From the NCBI GenBank assembly GCA_015499995.1, contig JADNRV010000017.1, forward strand, positions 124,001 to 188,000: 64,000 nt of DNA, in the 5' to 3' direction. The stretch's first letter is position 1. Every line of letters starts with the position of its first letter. Positions 46,042 through 58,380 of the stretch are shown here, one piece after another. The notes beneath the pieces were generated by a model. It saw only the letters and a list, made by a program, of their open reading frames with translations, ran no database searches and was not told where the DNA came from. The translations under genes were made by a program, and so were the position numbers. The stretch comes from Flammula alnicola. Taxonomy: Eukaryota > Basidiomycota > Agaricomycetes > Agaricales > Strophariaceae.

Positions 46042-48905
46042 TTTATACCTGGTTATCTCGGCTTTTTTACTCGGACTGGTGATCTGTATATCTCTCTGTT
46101 GTATCGTTACATTAATAATTATTCATGATGTAAAGCTGGAACCGCCATGATACAATTTTTATATAAGTTTAAGTTGCGTCAGGGATACGCTTTGTGCCCA
46201 GATTCCCACGTGACTACGTTGCTCAAACTCTAACTTTACTGCCTGAAACTCTGGTGTGCAAAAAAAAATGTAGCTATTGGGTAAACGCTTCAGCGCTCGT
46301 ATGCCTTCCCATACATATTTCCTCCACGTCCAACTCAAATTTATGACCAGCCGAAGCTCATGTTCACGGCCCTGCATCTCGACACTGTCGTCGTTGAATG
46401 AAGTTCAGCAAGCCTTCAATAAACCATTCAAGGAAAACGAACAAGCAATGTCTCCCATCAGGAATTGAGGGATTGGAAGGCAAGGAGTGGGTGCAAAGCT
46501 TTGTCTCTATCGGACGCTCTCAATAGGTGAGTAACGATAGGTTGCTTGTGTTAGGCGCACCAGGTAGCTTCAAGATCGTGGAGCGCATTACTTACAACCT
46601 TCCAGCAGGCCAGACACCTGCCCGTCCTCCTGTTGCTCGACTCTGGATAAATCTCCCGCTGTTATCTGAAATTTGGCATGGATTCAACAGGCGAGGAAAG
46701 GGACCCACCATTCCCATTTCAGGAGCGCCGCTGGGTCACCTGTGCAGCGAATCAGAACTTGTCCCTGGTCTTGAAAAAAATGTGGAATTAATAGAAAGAC
46801 TGCGCTTTGGACTTTGGTCGAAAGTCGAGACCGTGGTCCAACTCCGTTGCTGGACGCGACGGTCCACGGAAAGCAACAGGCGTAATTTTTGGCCCTTTCG
46901 CCGTACTTCGGAATCAGGGATAATCAAAGAAATCAGAAACTGCCAGTCATTTGAATTCCTGGAGTAGATGGAACCAGATTCCAGGATCTTCCCAATAAAT
47001 TCTGGAAAAATCAGTGGGTTACCATCTCTTGTCGAGATGTCTGTCGATGGTCAGCTGGACAAGACAGCGCACCGCGCAGAGGCGTCATCGCAGTCATCCA
47101 TCGCAGGAGTACTTTGAGCCGAGCTATGCCTGGCGTATATCCGCCAGGAAACTGCAGGGTACTCGAAATGGGACTACGTCTGACGTCACTGAAAACGGGC
47201 TACAGGTTATCCATCAGACTCTAGGATTGGGGCAAGACAGCTTTGGCCACGAGAAAGGAACTGGCGGCCATGAAACGAAGCTGGAGTTTCCATATATACC
47301 AGAACTCTAGAGGTCGTTGAGAAACGAGGACCAAGCTCGTCACTATTCGTGTCTCTTGATCTGTTTGGAATATTGCCTCGTCAGGAGACGACCTCAACAG
47401 AGGAAGGAGAGCGTACCATTTCTGGAGCAACTTAGACAAGGCAGTCGACATATGGAAAATACCCTTTACGATGTCGGACCCTTGACGAGAGGTCTAGAAC
47501 AAGAATCCGCTGACAGGAAGGTGGGGGGGGATTAGTGGCCTATTTGCGACTTTGGTCTGACTACTTAAGGCGGAGCCACCCGTCGATAATTTTGCCCTGT
47601 TACCCACCGAAACCACACATGGACCGTGTGATGAAAGTCCTGAAAGGACCCCAATTTGCGCATGTGCGATCTATCCATTTCCCATTCGCGGTGTTCGTGG
47701 CTTAAAAAACGACTGGCGTAACCGGAGGAGACCCCATGGATCCAGAACTCATTCTTGCTTCCAAGTTAAGCCAAGTAAAGATGGATCGGCGAGGAACGCT
47801 CAGGAGAACAATGTGTTTTATGGAACCCTTCGCCCGATCTTTTAATCATAGGCCGTCGTCGGAAGCGAGGTGACCATAAACGGCCTTGAAGGTTGATGAA
47901 ATGCCAGAACCCGGGAGGTGAACAGGTGCAGACCAGAAATTGGAGTCATATGGAGGCAAAGGCGAGGTCTTCTGGAAGAAATATTTGTTTGTGGGCTTGC
48001 CACCGCAGTATCAGTTTCGCATGCATGTCAAGAGCCACGCCATCATATTCTCCAATCCCACAGTAGAGGCCAAGGCGTTTCAAAACCGATGGCATCGTCT
48101 TTTGGTTTTTTTTCTTTTCTTCATTGTCGTGGAGGAATCCCTGCACTTGGCTTCTGCAATATATCCAACAGTGGGAGGAGATTCATCGGGCTACACACGA
48201 ACGTTCAGGCTGCATGTCTGTCACCGTCGAATTTCAAAGGCAGATTTACCTTCAGCTTGAATTGGCCGCGGCAACTCTAGGCAGTAGCAAATGGGGGCCG
48301 TTACCCTGCAGGTGGCTGTTGCTTATCTCGTATATGTTCATTCCTCGCCAAAACGTTCAAACAGCTTGAGGTAAATATTAGCCCAGTTTGTCGACGATTT
48401 CGGGTAAACCACACATGACGGGGAAGCGGGATTCGCAGAATCGCCAGGATTGTGTCCCCGTTGCATTGTTCAATAAACTTCGTGCCCTATACCCCAACAT
48501 GGGCCATCTGTCGGGTGGCTAAATTCAGATTGTACATGCGACGACTTTCTTGGGCTTCGCGTCAGACAGCGCGCGACAGTGAAAGCCAGTGAGATACCTC
48601 ATTGAAACCTAACATTTCGTGCTAATTCTTGTCCCGAGATAGGGAACAAAACACGAATTATCCCACAATAAGGCTAAATGTCTGAGGTAATTTCCCATAG
48701 TCCCTCAGAGGCCTCTCCTGACCTCTCAGTTGGTCGAATTGTCATATGGAAAGTGATCGATGGATTCCGTTGACGTTCGCGACAGTGACTTGACTCAAAG
48801 AGGACATCCTTTGATGTCCCTGGACTTCAAAGGTAGGAAGAAGCGTTTTTTTATTTACAACACTACGATAAGAGGAATAGCACTCATATGGATTCGACCT
48901 GACAG
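46042..48905. other. 2.9-kb convergent region without recognised gene
   Basis: Lies between the 3' ends of CAF1 (+) and the Bzz1-like gene (-). Several open frames of 70-146 codons (for example 46527-46967 and 47918-48280, +) have no recognisable motif or supporting splice pattern. Could be a decayed gene or mobile element, but no terminal repeats or transposase motif were seen. Confidence 0.5.
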
Positions 48906-51900
48906 CTAAGGTGAGTAACGAGTAGCAACAGCATCCGTGGCTAGACTGACATAATTGCTGGGGAAGATACCCTTCTTTCCTTGTGCATTAAACCCTAGTT
49001 CCGATCGGTCAAAAAATACTTCGCCATCAACAGCCACCATTTCTCACCTTCCCACCAGCCATCGCCATACCTCTCTCCACCTGTTGGTCCAGGTGAGAGC
49101 TCCAGTATGTCACCTGGTTGAAGACTCAGTTCATCGGCTCCCTGCGCGCTGTAGTGATATATTGCTCGGACTGGATACAAGATTGGTGAGTTTTTGTGTT
49201 GTCCATCCTAGCGCCGTCTCGATACCTACCACGTTTGCCCTTACTCTCCCGTCCTACCCCCAGCTCCTGGCTCCTCGGTCGCCATCTCCAGATATGACGC
49301 AGGTACCAGACCGCTGTTCCCTTCTGTATCTGCTACCTTCACCCACCCAGAACCGTCATCAGCTTCTACGACACGAACGATCTCACCCTCTGAATTAACG
49401 GAAGAATAGGTCAGCCAACGTGGTGCTTATATGGTACAATCTCCACACCATGTACGACTAGTTCGAATTCCGATGTCGCCGTAAAATCAAATAAAACCTT
49501 AGCTTCGATAAGTTCCTCATACGACGACGCTTCTGATATAGATTGGATGAAAGAAGACGCCGAGGGTGCTACCGAGGGGCCTTGTCCTATCCTTGGATTT
49601 TAGATGGAAATAAATAGAGGGCATTGACGTTTTCACCTGGTGCGCCACTTTCTGAAGCATTGGTCCTCTTCCTAAACAACATGGTGGGGTGAGATTCCTC
49701 TGATTGTTCACAGTCTGCCGGAACCTAGCCGATAAGAAGATTTTCGGTTCGTCAACTCCATAATTAAATCCTGGAACATAGCCTATCACCTTCAGTTCGC
49801 ACTTCGCATGGACAGATAAGCCACATGTCTTGCAAATTTTCCCTTGCTTGCTCAATCCCCATATTGACGACTGAGAATTTATTTCAGAATGTGCTGAATG
49901 CCGTAAGGTTTATTTTACTCACCTTACAGTACCCGCACGTTGTTGGGATGGAGAATGACGAGCTCTTAAACGAATGCGGTCTGGAAGCACCCTCGTCATC
50001 TACGATTCAAAGATTAGTGATTCTCAACAAGGCAAAAATAAGTCAGTACACCTCCGATGGCATGCACGATTGCATCAACCTCGGCGTTCAGGATGCACTC
50101 CGAAGCCGCATAAAGCGCGAGCTGGTGCCCCGCCTCTAGATATCTCTGCAAGATCGGAGTAAGTTCGTCGTTAGCACTTGTAAGCGCGACGAGTATCTGT
50201 GCTTACGTCAGTGAGCTCGTCAATGGCCCCCACTGAATGGTCCGCTCTGTACGAGGTCACTTGTGATGACAGCTGATTAAATTCAGCGCCTGATGCATTG
50301 GGGAGAAATGACAATCAGTGTTCGAACGATATTTTTAGGAGCATTGTGCCTTGGGGGGGCACGTACGCTTCGAGTGAATAAGGGGCGCAAGTTCCGAGAG
50401 TTTTTCTCGAGATCGCCGCAGCTTGTTTTGTATCACGATTTTTGGCGCCGGTTCGATACTCACTGCATCCTATCCGTTGTATGAAAGCGAAATGTAGGAT
50501 AATAAATAAGTAAACACCGATGGTACTCACCGTGTCGTAATGAATGGAGCATGGCTCAAATTTCCAATCACCTGGAGCGCTGAAAGCTCTGAGGTTGTAA
50601 TCAATGAAAAGATCTTGGTCCTTTACAACGTCAACTTGGCCGAGTTTGGCCTCCACATTGACGACGCGGGATTTGAGGGCGTCAAGGTGGTTTAACTGTA
50701 ATTGTTGTGAATGGATGAGAATCTTGACAAGTCGCTCTACCAGATGTCGTTGAAGTCCCTCTGATAAAATTGGGCATTATTAAAAATTCTTATCTGTGTT
50801 TGGGTTCTTACGGAGTTCCTGAGAATGAAGGGGGTGAGCGCAGGAAAGAAATATTCAAGTAGTCACAAACATTCTCGAGAGTCGGAACATCTTCGTCGTA
50901 AAAAATTCCCTTCGCTCGATTGGCTATCGCAGTCGATATCAAATAAGAGCTGCAGTGAGATGACTTCAGGATGAAGAAGATCTGCGTCGGAAAGGGGATT
51001 GGTGCATACTTCTTAGAGTTTAGCATATCGTTCCGTTGCTGCTCCGCCTGTTTTGCTACCCGATCTGAGTGCCTGTCATCACTCGCGCGACCCTGTTGCA
51101 GATCAGTGATCAATAGATCGGACTTCCTTCAGATATTCTGGGGTAGCCGTGCCTGCTTCTGCCGGAAGGATTCAACTTCTGCGCATTGCTCATCGTACTT
51201 GTGAGACAGAGACAAGGTGAGCTGAACGGTCTTCTGTACAATCGGGGTGGAGCAACCTTTTGTTTACTCTGCAATCATCGGTAAGCCTGTCACCTCAGTA
51301 TCGAAATTCAAAGGACACGAGGGGGAGTTTCCTGACCTTGAGGCGATCTGCGTATACGCGTTCCCGATCCGATAGCAATTTCTGAAAGAACAATACCTCC
51401 TATACCAAAAGTCTCGCTTATTTTCCAAGAAATGACAAGAGAGAGAACGCAAGACATGCATTTTTCTTTGCCTCTTCGTTCCTTTTCTCCATTATTCTCA
51501 GTATTTCGATGGTCTGCGAAGTCAGTATATCGGCATAATTTATATGATCCTGTGCAGAGTTGACCATCGATGTTATGATCGCATCATAGGCGCCTTCCAA
51601 AGTGCTAGTAAATTTCACGGAAGACCATTTATGCATTTAATAACACGAGTTCCTCGAAGCAGATATTAAATATACTGACCTTCGTTTAAGGGTATTGTCG
51701 TCCCATGCCTTGGTCGGTTCATTCCCAAGAACGAAGGCCGAAGAGCACTTGACTTTCTTTTCAGAAGCCTTGCGGGTCAGAATTTGCAGTTTGGCAGCGT
51801 ATTCGCGTTCTAGAGCCACGCGTGCAGTGTACAATTCTCGAACCTATAGATAGCCGTGGGATTTGAATTTTTGCCACCAACGTTGGCCATAAACTTACAT

Positions 51901-52051
51901 CACTGATGACTTCAAGATGAACATCGAAAAAGTCCGCAATTCTCTCGAATTGGTCCTCGATGGAGTATTAGGGCACGTGTGAATAGCAAGGTGGGCGATA
52001 CCTCACTGGTAATGCTTGGCCGTAATTCAGACCGCCTGTAGCTTGAGCCAT
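48906..52051 (-). CDS. BZZ1: Bzz1-like F-BAR / C1 / SH3-SH3 actin-patch protein
   Basis: Starts MAQATGGLNYGQALP, then DQFERIADFFDVHLEVISD and ELYTARVALEREYAAKLQIL, the N-terminal F-BAR (FCH) coiled coil that binds curved plasma membrane, continuing through QDHINYADILTSQ and RYLEAGHQLALYAASECI. A C1-type zinc finger follows (TTCGYCK, then GKICKTCGLSVHAKCELKV, about 49800-49960). Two SH3 domains end the protein: one around EGEIVRVVEADDGSGWVKV (about 49330-49400), the other YPVRAIYHYSAQGADELSLQ to GFNAQGKKGIFPSNYV (about 48945-49180). This order is that of fungal Bzz1, which activates Las17/WASP-driven actin assembly at endocytic sites. About a dozen introns; exon edges in 50150-51640 are approximate. 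The stop at 48906 follows a short non-SH3 tail. Confidence 0.85.
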
Positions 52052-54227
52052 GTTCCTGAAAGCAGTATGTTGATTTGACAGATCACTCAGAGCGTTTCAG
52101 CAAAAGAAATGGGAGAGACTAGCGTCTAGAATGTGGGTGATGAAAAGATGATGGTCTAGGATCAATTTGAAACGATGATAGGTGGTTATCAGTCACGTGA
52201 TCTAATATTGGTCACTTTCAGTGACGTCACGCGTTCGAATCCGTCCTGCAAGTTCATGTGAATTCTGACTTCAATCGTCAAGGAAAGAGGTCTCATTCGC
52301 AAGAGAAAGTTCAAGCGAAAACCTCAGACTCCGCGGGGGAACATCAGTAAATAGCCGTGTTCAGTTAGACTCAAGCAGCGCTGCGGAGAATGAGGAAGGG
52401 ATAAAAAAAGGAATGAGGAAATTTTTTGCAGTATGCTTTGGGCGAGTCCCCTAAAATAACACACATATATGAGTCAGGCATCTGTCCAAGCAAATCGCTA
52501 CGTCCGTGTGAATTCTTCCCGTAAGTACGCGCGACAATCGCCATTTATCGCATAAGCAGCGGAAATGAAACAATGACATCCACTTCATGCGTGGTATAAC
52601 GCGTGTATGAAGAGATGAATTCATAAGTATCGCTTAACAAAATTATGTGTTGCTACAGCGCTCAAGAGTCAAATTCCCTGCCAGACCTTTTTGGAAATGG
52701 TCCTACTTTCCAAACCGCTGATGACTAGCACGCTTGTTGCCAATTGCTTCCTCGTAACGTCCAAATAAAAGCGCTTACGGCTGAAACAATAGGATGGGGT
52801 TCATGACTGATATGAACCCAGGCCTGTGCGCGCGGCCATGTGCACGCGTCCGGGGCTTTATCTTTGGGCGATTGTGCGGATTGAGGTCTTTGGTCTTCTT
52901 TGGTCGTCGACAGGTGCGGTCACAAGCAGATGTCCAGAAATATCACGTTGTTCTCAGGTTGAATCTCCAGTCGAGGCGCGGGGAATTTAAGAAACACAAC
53001 CAGAAGTGTGAGGCAAGGATTCCTCAAGAGGCGTGGTCCAGAAGAAAGGTCTTCCAAATGCGATTGGAACGCAAGAAACGCATCCCCCAGTGTTTAGAGA
53101 CACTAGATGACCCACCTCAGTTCCAAAAGACTCTTCGACGTTACTTCAGAATTTGCTCTTGCCAAAAGTCAGCGCACAATGTCTTGAAAGAACAAGGGCG
53201 ATGACGTAAATGGACACGGTTTTACAACTTCCAAAACTGGATGAAAAAAAATTATGGGGCGGGCCGTTCGTCCGTTTGCAGGGAAATCCACAACGCCGCT
53301 ACTGTAAGGACTTAGCTAGCCAGAGCCTAGAGCTAGCACCGCGCATGTCTGCCGCTTGCTTGCGCCTTTCCCCAACTTTATCAAATCTGACAGCAGAATA
53401 ATCACGAGGGCATACCTTGAGGCAGCTGTCATATATTGGGCGCGTTGCTCAGTGCCTCAGTTGCAAGGAACGAAGAGAAAAACTCCTGGTCGCCATCACT
53501 GTGGAGGTGTATTGTTGAGAGTCGAACAATGCCCAAACAACGTGGATTGGGTTTGGGAGAACCTTTATTCTATAAGAAATAGCGAATCCGGATAATAACA
53601 CGGAGGAGAGGCACATGTTCTGGAATGGTGGTACTTTTTGGGGATCAAAAGGGTGCGCGACGGTGCATCGTGTGGAAGGGGAGGCGGCACTGGATGCGCT
53701 GAGCGTGTTCCTTCTTTCCATATTCATACCGAGTCTCATGGCATGGCAATCACCGTGATTAGATTGTACTGTAACGGATTGGTGATTGGTGACGGAGATA
53801 ATCATTAACTTGTTTTTTTGGGGAAAAATGGACTTGCCCACGAACTTTCGGAATGTGGGTCCCACCAAATGCTCATCGGATCTGTATTCTGGGGGTTTAT
53901 TCGATCCGAAGCCCGTAGCGGAGGTTTGCAAGAATTTCTCAATATTTTATTCTATATGCCGAGGCTGTTGTTCTCACCTTTCGGGATTATTGGCCTTTGA
54001 CCAATGGAACATGTCGACGCCACCCTTCCTTTGACTACCAGGTCCGGGTCGCCAATTACACGAGTTTCCGAGCGCGATGCTTTGCGTCAGGGAGCCTAGC
54101 TGCATCTATAAAAACCGCCCGACTTTTGCTTCACAAAAATCTGTTGCCGTGTCCCATCCCCTACACGCTAACAGCTTCTTTCCGCTCTTGTCAAGCCACT
54201 TCATAGTTGTCCACTTGCCCAACGACC
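52052..54227. other. 2.2-kb divergent intergenic region
   Basis: Contains the promoters of the Bzz1-like gene (-) and the secreted barwin-like gene (+). Open frames at 52794-53204 (+) and 53449-53931 (-, 160 codons) show no domain and no introns, so I do not call them genes. The ATAAAA-type sequence and CT-rich leader just before 54228 suit a highly expressed secreted-protein gene. Confidence 0.5.
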
Positions 54228-54874
54228 ATGGCACGCATCGCACTTTTTGTATTCGCGCTATTCGCGTCCATCCTTCTATCCATCGCGTCCCCGGTACCCG
54301 TCATAGACGCACAACTAGTTGACCTCGAAAGACGCATCACGCACGTAGGCCGAGTATGTCTTTTTATTCTTTCATCTTCGTAACATAACTCATGGTTCTC
54401 ATATTTTATAGGGCACTTGGTTCTATCCTGGTTAGTTCATGCATTGACTCGTTATTATTCACAAACTAATTTGGTGACTTTACAGGGCTCGGTAATTGTG
54501 GCAAAGTCAATAACAACAACGACCTCATTTTGGCTATTGGCAAGGGATTGTACGACCGCAACGGGGGAGGCAACTGCGGCCAAGTAGGCCCAAATTTTCA
54601 CGCTGACACCCTGAAAAATTCTAATATTATTTTCAAGTGGGTCGAAATCGTTAACAACAGTAATGGAAAGAAAGCCTACGGCCTAACAAGGGACAGCTGC
54701 CAATCCTGTGGCGACAACGACATCGGTATGGTAATTTGCGACGTTCACGATACTTTGTGTGCTCAACTAGCTTTTTTAGACATGTCGCCTGCTCTCTTCC
54801 AAAAGCTCGCTTCGCTCAGCACAGGGCAAATATCTGTCTCGTGGCATTTCATGAACCGCAGCTGGCAACCCTAA
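54228..54874 (+). CDS. Small secreted double-psi beta-barrel (RlpA/barwin-like) protein
   Basis: Four exons (54228-54353, 54412-54430, 54486-54725, 54780-54874) total 480 bases, an exact 159-residue frame; exon 2 is only 19 bases. The N-terminus MARIALFVFALFASILLSIA is a signal peptide. The mature domain reads GTWFYPGLGNCGK, then LILAIGKGLYD, TRDSCQSCGDNDIDMS and ALFQKLASLSTGQISVSWHF, the expansin/barwin-like double-psi beta-barrel common in mushrooms. It keeps the paired cysteines and the Asp of the D-M-S block. Related proteins are secreted, lack proven enzymatic activity and are often developmentally regulated or stress-induced. The insertion NGGGNCGQVGPNFHADTLK lengthens one loop compared with the usual short form. 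Confidence 0.85.
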
Positions 54875-56258
54875 GCGAACTTTTCTGTTCCGACTTCTCC
54901 GCCGACGCCGGCGGCACCTTGGCGCTACCCGTCTCCTTCACCCCGTCCACCAACGACGTTCTGAAATCGCCTTCACGAAGACAATAATGGAAACATAAAC
55001 CACACTCCTATAGAATGTCAGCGCTCGGCACGCATAGAAACCATCAAATCAATCTTCAACGTTTTGTAATATTATTGTTCTACTAACAACATACTAGAGT
55101 CTCTAGTTTCGACACCCTTCCTCCATGTTTCTTACTCTACGATTGCCGTCCTTCAAGGCAAGGTTCATGTTCATCCCATCCAATGCTACTCACGTTCTTC
55201 CCGACGATTCTTCTGTACCGTGTACAAACGAAAAGTGTATCTGTCATGTTTTATAGTGTCGACGGGCTCAGGAGCTCAAATTCTGCTATGTAATAAAATC
55301 ATTGGTATCTTGACGTTTTCTCAATCTAGAGGACAAGGCTGCGCCGCGGACTATAATCAGTGTGAGCGGGACTCGAAGGGTATTATATTGTCATGGTAGC
55401 CGTTACGCCGCAGTCAAACGTGCGCTCGAAGTTAAAAACATAAGCGTCGGCCGCGCTTTCGTCAGTGGACTGGAGTAAGTAAATGGAATCAAGAATATGA
55501 TCCTCGTCGTGAGAGAGCACCCCAGTTTTATCCGTCACTCGAAACGTAAAGTGCCTGGAAAATGCGGCGGCGGAGGTAGCGCGCGTATTAGCGCCTGTAT
55601 TTGTCGCGACTCCAGTCGGTCGGGAACTGACACATGCGTTGCTCAAATTGCCTGATAACATGCGATGTCATTGGTGAGTAAAAACCAGAACCTAGAATTC
55701 ATGTCATGAGCTCTTATAGATTCCTACCCCAAGATTCCTTCTAGATTAAATGTCAGAGGATGAAAAAAAAAAAGAAGATAACATAAGAATTCGTGATGGG
55801 GAGGGCCTGCAGCGGTTTCGGACGCTTCGGATATAATGGGGGCACCGAACAGAAAGGATCAAGGAAAATACAGCCGCAGAAAGTTATGGTCACATTGGTA
55901 CCGTTAAAAAACTTTCTTTTTCTTACCCATCTAATGCGATTGCGTCCGAGGAGACTCCAGGCAGAAATGTGGCGCAGTTGTCGGATTCGGATCCTAAGCA
56001 CGCAGGCAAACATCAAAAAATAACATGATCGCGTCAGCCTCCCCGCGGCGCAACATGTGTAGGACACAATTGCCGAACGTTCGCCTGACAAACGCGGATT
56101 TCCTAGTTTAAATCCTGGGTTTAGTAGACCAGCGAAAACCATAGATGGGATTTTGGGACGATTGCAAGGCCGAAAACTATGGTTAATATATGTGAGCATA
56201 GGTGAAGAATATACCGGTGTAGATCAAGAACCGTAACACAACCAATGCCGGGTGTAGT
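54875..56258. other. Convergent region with one unassigned open frame
   Basis: Between the barwin-like gene (+) and the RPAP3-like gene (-). A minus-strand frame at 55383-55661 (92 codons, MLSGNLSNACVSSRPTG) has coding-like composition but no recognised family; it might be an exon of an unassigned small gene. An A-rich tract occurs near 55761. Confidence 0.45.
55383..55661 (-). CDS. Unassigned open frame, possibly an exon
   Basis: 92 codons from ATG 55661 to a stop at 55383. The product has a Thr/Ala/Ser-rich N-terminus (GANTRATSAAAFSRHFTF) and an acidic middle (LSHDEDHILDSIYLLQSTDE). I do not recognise it. Codon usage looks similar to the neighbours, but no flanking exon could be attached. 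It may be spurious. Confidence 0.25.
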   Translation of the reverse strand: MLSGNLSNACVSSRPTGVATNTGANTRATSAAAFSRHFTFRVTDKTGVLSHDEDHILDSIYLLQSTDESAADAYVFNFERTFDCGVTATMTI

Positions 56259-57935
56259 TTATGCAACTGCACGCCACGCTCCCACCGGTTTCTCTACGCC
56301 CAACAGCGCCCAGACCTGCTTCGCGATCGCCTTCTCGGGCCGACTCAAGAATAACACCAAGGTGCTGAACCTCGAAATTCTCGTGAAATTTTCCATATAC
56401 TCCAAAACGGTCTTTTTGATCCCGTCATCGCCGTTGGTGGATGTCATCATGGTCAGGAATGCATCCAGGATAGAGACGAGCAAGGCTGGCTCAAGAGAAG
56501 TTTTGCATAAATCTGGGAGCTGTGTGGGAGGGATAGTCTGGAGGAACGGAATGGAAGTATCAGAACAAATTTTATGCACACATGATCAGAAACCAGTTAC
56601 TTACGTTGATGAGCTCCCATTTCTCCTCGAGAGACGCCGATGAATGCCACGCCTTGTTGAAATCGAACAACGTAGAGGGCGCCTTGAGAGTTGTCCCGTT
56701 GACTGGGGTTGTAACCTTGGCTGGTAGCTCGGCCGTAACGGAAACGGGTTTCGCTTGAACTGGACTTAAGGGAGGCGAAGGCTGATCCGCTGTGCTAGGA
56801 GGACTAGCAAGAGCAGGAGCCTCTCCCCGTGTTGGGAAAATAGTATTCTGACCAGACGAACGGAAAATGCCACCGCCAATTCGGCTGGGCTTGGCGCTTT
56901 CCCGGGCATGTTTCGCGTCTTTGAAGCTCTCGGGTCTCGAGACTGGCGGTTCCTTCTCAGAAGTTGGAGGTTGAAGGGCTGCTGCTGCCGCTGAAAGTGC
57001 TTGCGGGACTGGTTCGGTGACCGGTGTTTCGACGGGAGGCGATGGAGATGGCTTCAGCGAGCGAGAGGATACGGCTTCCAAGGTGTCGGGCTTCGAAGTT
57101 GACGGCGTTTTGGGTGCTAGAGTTTGAGGTTTCGGAAACTGGCTAGCTTGTGCCTTCGCTGCGCCGGTACTGGGACCTGCTTCCTGTTGCTTTGGCTTTG
57201 ATATACTCGAAGGACCGCTCGTTGGTTCGATGATCTTGATAGGCACACGACGACGCTTAGTCGTGGCAGCTGGATCCAGAGACGACTGCACGGGCGAAAT
57301 GGGGCCTTTCGACTTCTGCTCGATCTCTCATCAAGATAGGGCTTTGGGATTGGGGAAAATCTGTACGTACTTTGGCTTTTTCGTTTTGGATGAGTGTTGT
57401 AATTTTCTTCAGCTCGTCCTGTGCTGATGTATTCGCTGGCTCCACAAGCAACACATCTGTCATGTCTAGAATCGAAAGTCAACAAGAGGGATGGATGAAT
57501 CAGGCTGACATGCACGACAAACCCCTTTGTGCTTCCAACAGCTTTCCCATCCCTATTCTCGCTTGTCCTCGTCGAAAAAGTGCCTTCACATTTTTGGGGC
57601 TCAGGCTCAACACAGTGGTGCAATCTCTCTCCGCATCCTCATATCTAGCACACCAAGAAAGAGAGAAAGCAAAAGGCAATTGGTAAGCAGAAAGTAGGTG
57701 TCTCGTGTGTCGATGAACGTACTTGCCTAGCCTCAAATAAGCAGCAGCGCGATTCAGGGGGTACGTGGCGTCCGTCTTGTCAGCCAGAATGGCAGATGTG
57801 TAGTGTCCTATCGCCGTTGGGAAATCTCCTGCTTTGAACGCGACATTGCCCTGGTAGGTTGAACATTTCATTGGGTCAAAATGAACAGATGGAACATACT
57901 TTATCTTTTGCAGCTTGAGCTTTGGAGCTAGCCAT
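56259..57935 (-). CDS. RPAP3-like TPR co-chaperone (R2TP component)
   Basis: Six exons (57900-57935, 57723-57850, 57523-57644, 57371-57465, 56605-57324, 56259-56537) total 1380 bases, an exact 459-residue frame with no indel. Residues 1-125 form TPR repeats (KAQAAKDKGNVAFKAGDF, YPLNRAAAYLRLGKYEDAER, DCTTVLSLSPKNVKALFRRG), of the type that binds Hsp90/Hsp70 C-termini. A Pro/Ser/Ala-rich linker of about 220 residues follows. The C-terminal ~120 residues (FDFNKAWHSSASLEEKWELI, LVLFLSRPEKAIAKQVWALL) match the RPAP3 C-terminal domain, which contacts the AAA ATPases Rvb1/Rvb2 in R2TP. The complex assembles RNA polymerases, snoRNPs and PIKK kinases. Yeast Tah1 is a shorter relative. Confidence 0.88.
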
Positions 57936-58380
57936 TGTCGATGTAGGTTATCCAGAATATTCGCTCGCGAATGTTCAGCGAAAAGCGCGACGGTGGCCAC
58001 GGTCAGGGAAAGTTCCACTTGTATTTGCGTTGGCCGCTTGAAAGGGCGTTGCCGGCCCACCGGTGCCAAATAAAGTACACAGGGCCGGCGTTTGAGCTCA
58101 AAGGTTCGACGGAAGACATCTAACTTGAATCTAAGTAAGTACAACAAGTCATTACTACGAAATACAAATACGGAGGAGCAGCACAAGCACTGTTTAGTAC
58201 AATGTATAGTATGTTCGTTTGGCTAAACAATGAATCCATTGTCCCAGTATAATTCAGACGAAAATTCGAGGAAAACAAGGTGTTACATAGAGAACGACAA
58301 GCACAAAATACTCTAAACTTGAACAGCCTTTCAATCAGACCCAAAATTTCCCGGCTAAATATCTGAAACAAGAATTACAA
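57936..58380. other. Short spacer between RPAP3-like and Hua1-like genes
   Basis: Promoter of the RPAP3-like gene and 3' flank of the Hua1-like gene. No coding signature. Confidence 0.6.

Noticed and set aside
46527..46967. Transposon remnant
   Set aside because: No reverse transcriptase, transposase or integrase motif and no terminal repeats could be seen.
53449..53931. 160-codon minus-strand frame as a gene
   Set aside because: No recognisable motif and no introns in an intron-rich genome, in a promoter interval.
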